Positions 21,961 to 24,622 of a stretch of DNA of 24,622 bases are shown piece by piece. The notes beneath the pieces were generated by a model that did no database searches, had not been told where the DNA came from, and worked only from the letters and a program-made list of their open reading frames with translations. The stretch spans positions 1-24,622 of IMG/VR virus record IMGVR_UViG_3300030101_000187; one strand, 5' to 3'. Made by a program: the position numbers and the translations under genes. Each line of letters opens with the position of its first letter. Within the stretch, counting starts at the first letter, position 1. Source of the stretch: a virus.

Positions 21961-23771
21961 TCGCAATCCCCATATGACTTAGCTACTCCGCTTTCGCAAT
22001 CAACAGGTAAACCTGCCGCCCAATCGGGCGTCCAACGCATACATGTCTCTACAAATGCTTGTGCTTCGTCTACTTTGTTATCTTCTACACAGCATACAAT
22101 ACTGTCGTGTACGGTCAACACAACTTTGTACTTCTTAGCTATCTTTAGCATCTGCTCACCAATTATACAACGTGCTATAGCTTGACAAACATTCTCTATC
22201 ACCTTCCCACCATAGATTTTGTTTCGGCCTCGCCGCACCTTGTATGTGTATTCATCACCGTCATAATTTAAATCTTCGTAAAACAATGGAAGTCCAGAGG
22301 GTAAGAGCAAAGCCTTGTTACTGGCATCAATACCGATCGCGCCTTTGCGCCCAAACGCCACGGCTCTACCGTTAGTCAACTGACTAACCATGTATTGCGC
22401 GTCGCGCCACAGCTTACTAATCTTAAAATTTGATTGGCGATAGATACTAATTATACGTCGAGCTTCATCGGGCGACACTTCATACCCAAACGTCTTTAGC
22501 TGTGTTGCAAACTTCTCTGCACCCATGCCATAACCTGCACCGAGTATGGTAGTCTTACCAACGAAACGCTGATCTTTAGTAACGTCCTCTTCTGGACAGC
22601 CGTATATACGACCTGCCATTTTGACATATACATCTTCGCCGTTAGTGAACTGACTAACAAGATCGTCTTGCTCTGATAGCCATGCAAGGACTCGCGCTTC
22701 GATCTGTGCGCTGTCAGCCTCGACTATTGTGTGACCTTCGGGTGCAACAATAGCCTTCTTTAATTTCTTCGCATTGACCCCACGACTTGGTAGATTTTGT
22801 AGGTTAATCTTGTCAGCCCCACCCCATCTACCTGTATGCGCCGCGTAGTATCTTACGGGTACAGGGAGCTTACCACGTTGAGCAATTCCTATAAACCTGT
22901 CTGTACGTGTCTCTTCTAATGTGGACTTGTTACCCAACCGTGCCGAAACCAAAGTTTGTACACGATCATCCTCATGCTCAAGTAACTCCTTAAACCCTTC
23001 GTCGGATTTAGCAAACGCATACGTATCCTTACCTGTCGTTGGACTTACCTTAATTGGTGGCTCGACATCAAACTCACGTAGCATGTCAGCAAACTTCTGA
23101 TTTGACATCAGGTCTTTTTTGTCGGTGACGTTTGCATCTTCTAGTAGTTTTTCCTTGCGTGCCTTTGTATCCTCAAGGTGCTGCTGCAACAATCCAAGAT
23201 CTAGTTCAAGTGTGGGTTCGATAAACATACGTAGAGACAAGTCTATCAGCTTTAACTCTTGTTGTGGAAACTTGACTCCCATGCTCTTGAACAACTTAAA
23301 TGTCAGATCAACATCGTTCTTGGCATACTGTCCGTATCTTTTTATCTCTTCGTCGGTGAAATCGGCACGGTGTTTGCCCTTGGCATTCTGTACCTCAGTG
23401 CCCTTGATACCTACGCCGTACCTCTCGGCTACAGCTTTGAGTGATGCGCTTTTCTCTACGCCATGCAATGCACGTGACATATACATAGTGTCAAACCATA
23501 TCCTTGGACTAACACCGTATCGCCACTTTAATATCGCTCCGTCAAACATCGTGTTGTGACAGAGTATACCACACTCAGAGAAGTCTATGTGTGATAACAG
23601 ACGTTTGATTCTTCCAGGACTATCTAACCATATTGTAGAACCATTGTTCTTTTTGATAGCTAAACCAATAACCTCAAACTGTTCGTCACGCACATACTCC
23701 TCTGTTGTCAGCTTGGACAGTGAGTAATGTTGATCATAGTAAGTTTCAAAGTCTAGGGTGTAGATGTCCAT
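21957..23771 (-). CDS. Family A DNA polymerase with 3'-5' exonuclease domain
   Basis: This 604-residue protein is shorter than bacterial Pol I, with no 5' nuclease domain. Exonuclease motifs are DFE (D7, E9), CHNTMFD (N73, D77) and YAKNDVD (Y149, D153). Polymerase motif A is EADSAQIEAR (D353, E358), motif B has R402, K406, L410 and Y414 (RFVGKTTILGAGYG), and motif C is VHDS (H555, D556). L410 is at the place of E. coli F762. All catalytic residues seen are present, so it should be active as the phage replicase with proofreading. The start overlaps the DUF6378-like gene by TAATG, without a strong SD, so it probably depends on coupling. Confidence 0.95.
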   Translation of the reverse strand: MDIYTLDFETYYDQHYSLSKLTTEEYVRDEQFEVIGLAIKKNNGSTIWLDSPGRIKRLLSHIDFSECGILCHNTMFDGAILKWRYGVSPRIWFDTMYMSRALHGVEKSASLKAVAERYGVGIKGTEVQNAKGKHRADFTDEEIKRYGQYAKNDVDLTFKLFKSMGVKFPQQELKLIDLSLRMFIEPTLELDLGLLQQHLEDTKARKEKLLEDANVTDKKDLMSNQKFADMLREFDVEPPIKVSPTTGKDTYAFAKSDEGFKELLEHEDDRVQTLVSARLGNKSTLEETRTDRFIGIAQRGKLPVPVRYYAAHTGRWGGADKINLQNLPSRGVNAKKLKKAIVAPEGHTIVEADSAQIEARVLAWLSEQDDLVSQFTNGEDVYVKMAGRIYGCPEEDVTKDQRFVGKTTILGAGYGMGAEKFATQLKTFGYEVSPDEARRIISIYRQSNFKISKLWRDAQYMVSQLTNGRAVAFGRKGAIGIDASNKALLLPSGLPLFYEDLNYDGDEYTYKVRRGRNKIYGGKVIENVCQAIARCIIGEQMLKIAKKYKVVLTVHDSIVCCVEDNKVDEAQAFVETCMRWTPDWAAGLPVDCESGVAKSYGDCE

Positions 23772-24232
23772 TACTTGCTCGCGACTTCACCGCCACAAGC
23801 TAGATACCCACAAGCATCTACCCAGTTGTCCATGTGTGTGGGGTTAGAATGTATACGAGCAATCTTTAGTAGTGCCATCATTGCTGCAACATCTTCTGTT
23901 TTTATGAAGTCAACCAATCCAAGGTGTGCGTTCCAGTATATGGCGATACGCTGAAAGTTATCTTCCATATCGCCATGCTCTGCTGCACGATCTTTTGTAA
24001 CGTACTTTTTAGCAGTATCTAAAATTTCATCTCGCTTCATCCAATCCCACTCGGATACAAGCTTCTCTAGATCCGTTTCTTCTCGCCAGTTTTCTGAACT
24101 GATCCGTGAGATAAGATTTTTTACAAAGTGTATATCAACGTCACACGCGTTTGCTACCTCGGCGTTTTCTGCTTTTCTGTTTTTCAGAAGATAATCCCAT
24201 ACCTTCTCTTCCTTCTTCGTCATGTTTGTCAT
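23771..24232 (-). CDS. Winged-helix plus DUF6378-like protein
   Basis: In this 153-residue protein the first 50 residues resemble a winged helix (EEKVWDYLLKNRKAENAEVA, then DIHFVKNLISRI). The remainder matches my recollection of DUF6378: AEHGDMEDNFQRIAIYWNAH, DVAAMMALLKIARI and HMDNWVDACGYLACGGE. DUF6378 is related in style to all-alpha MazG-type nucleotide pyrophosphatases, with acidic residues (ED, D, D) that may bind magnesium. A role in nucleotide pool cleaning fits its place directly before the polymerase, but the activity is not proven. AAGGAG lies six bases before ATG 24232. The added N-terminal DNA-binding-like domain is unusual for a short DUF6378 protein. Confidence 0.8.
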   Translation of the reverse strand: MTNMTKKEEKVWDYLLKNRKAENAEVANACDVDIHFVKNLISRISSENWREETDLEKLVSEWDWMKRDEILDTAKKYVTKDRAAEHGDMEDNFQRIAIYWNAHLGLVDFIKTEDVAAMMALLKIARIHSNPTHMDNWVDACGYLACGGEVASK

Positions 24233-24344
24233 GCTGCTCTCCTTGCTGCCATGGTGCTTTTGCTAACGACACCTTCATATTATTGTTTGCTAGTTTGCGC
24301 TTGTACCCTAACCATTCTTTCTCGACAGTTGTGAAACGCTTCAT
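24141..24344 (-). CDS. Small overlapping gene, unknown function
   Basis: This ORF of 67 codons is coupled to the upstream gene by ATGA (24341-24344), with GGAG eight bases before the ATG. The first half (MKRFTTVEKEWLGYKRKLAN) is a plausible helical protein. The second half (HDKHDEEGREG, KQKSRKRRGSKR) is low-complexity and lies out of frame over the first 92 bases of the next gene. Translational signals are good, but the tail looks like a frame shadow. Either the overlap is real or the true protein was shorter. Function unknown. Confidence 0.5.
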   Translation of the reverse strand: MKRFTTVEKEWLGYKRKLANNNMKVSLAKAPWQQGEQHDKHDEEGREGMGLSSEKQKSRKRRGSKRV

Positions 24345-24529
24345 ATTTTAACTCCGTTCGTTCTAAGTTTAGAGACGAACGACTTTAACTCTTCTCGCGC
24401 ACGATACAAGTCTTGTTGTATATTTGGTCTGGCATCATACCTATATCGCTCTTCTTCCAACGTGTTTACCTGTTGTTTTAAAAAACGATATTCAAACTTT
24501 TGGGCAGGGCTTAGTGCTTCATCCCCCAT
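24341..24529 (-). CDS. Small helical phage protein, unknown function
   Basis: This 62-residue, almost entirely helical, highly charged protein (EYRFLKQQVNTLEEERYRYD, then LYRAREELKSFVSKL) is probably a short coiled coil. ATG 24529 is preceded by GGTGAG five bases upstream, and it overlaps the previous gene by 11 bases. Its stop overlaps the next ATG by four bases. No family is recognised; regular helix periodicity and tight coupling on both sides support a real gene. Confidence 0.65.
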   Translation of the reverse strand: MGDEALSPAQKFEYRFLKQQVNTLEEERYRYDARPNIQQDLYRAREELKSFVSKLRTNGVKI

Positions 24530-24622
24530 CTGGTCTCACCTCTGGCTTAATGATTTCTCGAATGCCAGACGTAAACGGCGTCTTCTTGCAATACATCATA
24601 ATCTCTTTACCATACGTGTCTG
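24519..24622 (-). CDS. C-terminal end of an unidentified protein, cut by the window edge
   Basis: An open - strand frame enters from the window edge and stops with TGA at 24519-24521. The 33 visible residues (YGKEIMMYCKKTPFTSGIRE, ending PEVRPDGG) are too few to name a family. The gene belongs to the same leftward operon, as its stop overlaps the ATG of the 62-residue protein. Confidence 0.55.
   Translation of the reverse strand, partial: DTYGKEIMMYCKKTPFTSGIREIIKPEVRPDGG

Overview
The window reads as part of the genome of a tailed double-stranded DNA virus, most likely a podovirus-like marine phage. The visible support is two long convergent gene blocks with almost no non-coding DNA: virion and lysis genes on the + strand, and a complete DNA replication module on the - strand. 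There is no chromosomal housekeeping gene, tRNA, insertion sequence, integrase or CRISPR array. The 3TM holin resembles the family known from alphaproteobacterial gene-transfer agents, and several virion proteins carry sequence styles familiar from uncultured marine phages (including HMO-2011/pelagiphage-like groups). An alphaproteobacterial marine host is therefore an inference, not something the sequence proves.

Region 1 (2-14149, + strand) is the late region. It starts inside a proline-rich virion protein. A lysis cassette follows: a small two-helix membrane protein, a GTA-type 3TM holin, an inner-spanin-like protein and a GH19-type endolysin. Then come a glycine-rich structural protein, a GNAT-like protein, two more virion proteins of 348 and 794 residues, and a 2146-residue giant protein. 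The giant protein has hydrophobic segments, a zincin metallopeptidase motif (HEMMH, residues 1010-1014), an acidic VEEN repeat and a C-terminal half resembling domains of phage polyvalent/internal virion proteins. Most genes abut or overlap (TAATG, ATGA), so they are probably one transcript with translational coupling.

Region 2 (14150-14224) is the convergence point. It holds a hairpin with a U-tract only in the leftward direction, and a second inverted repeat.

Region 3 (14225-24622, - strand) is the replication module. In transcription order it holds: an incomplete gene, a 62-aa protein, a small overlapping gene, a winged-helix/DUF6378-like protein, a family A DNA polymerase with leucine at the position equivalent to E. 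coli Pol I 762, a Cas4/RecB-like nuclease with four Fe-S-type cysteines, a lysine-rich HNH-like protein, an SNF2-type helicase, a coiled-coil phage protein, a small HTH protein, a Cys-cluster protein, an acidic-tailed ssDNA-binding protein, a primase-helicase fusion (AEP plus DUF927-like) and a 75-aa protein. Together they supply priming, unwinding, synthesis, ssDNA protection and end processing.

The least ordinary signals are: (a) a 64-codon ORF with its own Shine-Dalgarno nested out of frame inside the disordered linker of the giant virion gene; (b) a 10-bp hairpin that puts the SD of the Cys-cluster gene in the loop and its AUG in the stem, with the upstream gene's stop codon in the opposite arm; (c) a 12-bp inverted repeat with an anti-SD-like loop just before the primase start; and (d) a 13-nt stretch in the leftward 3' UTR exactly complementary to the helicase SD/start region.
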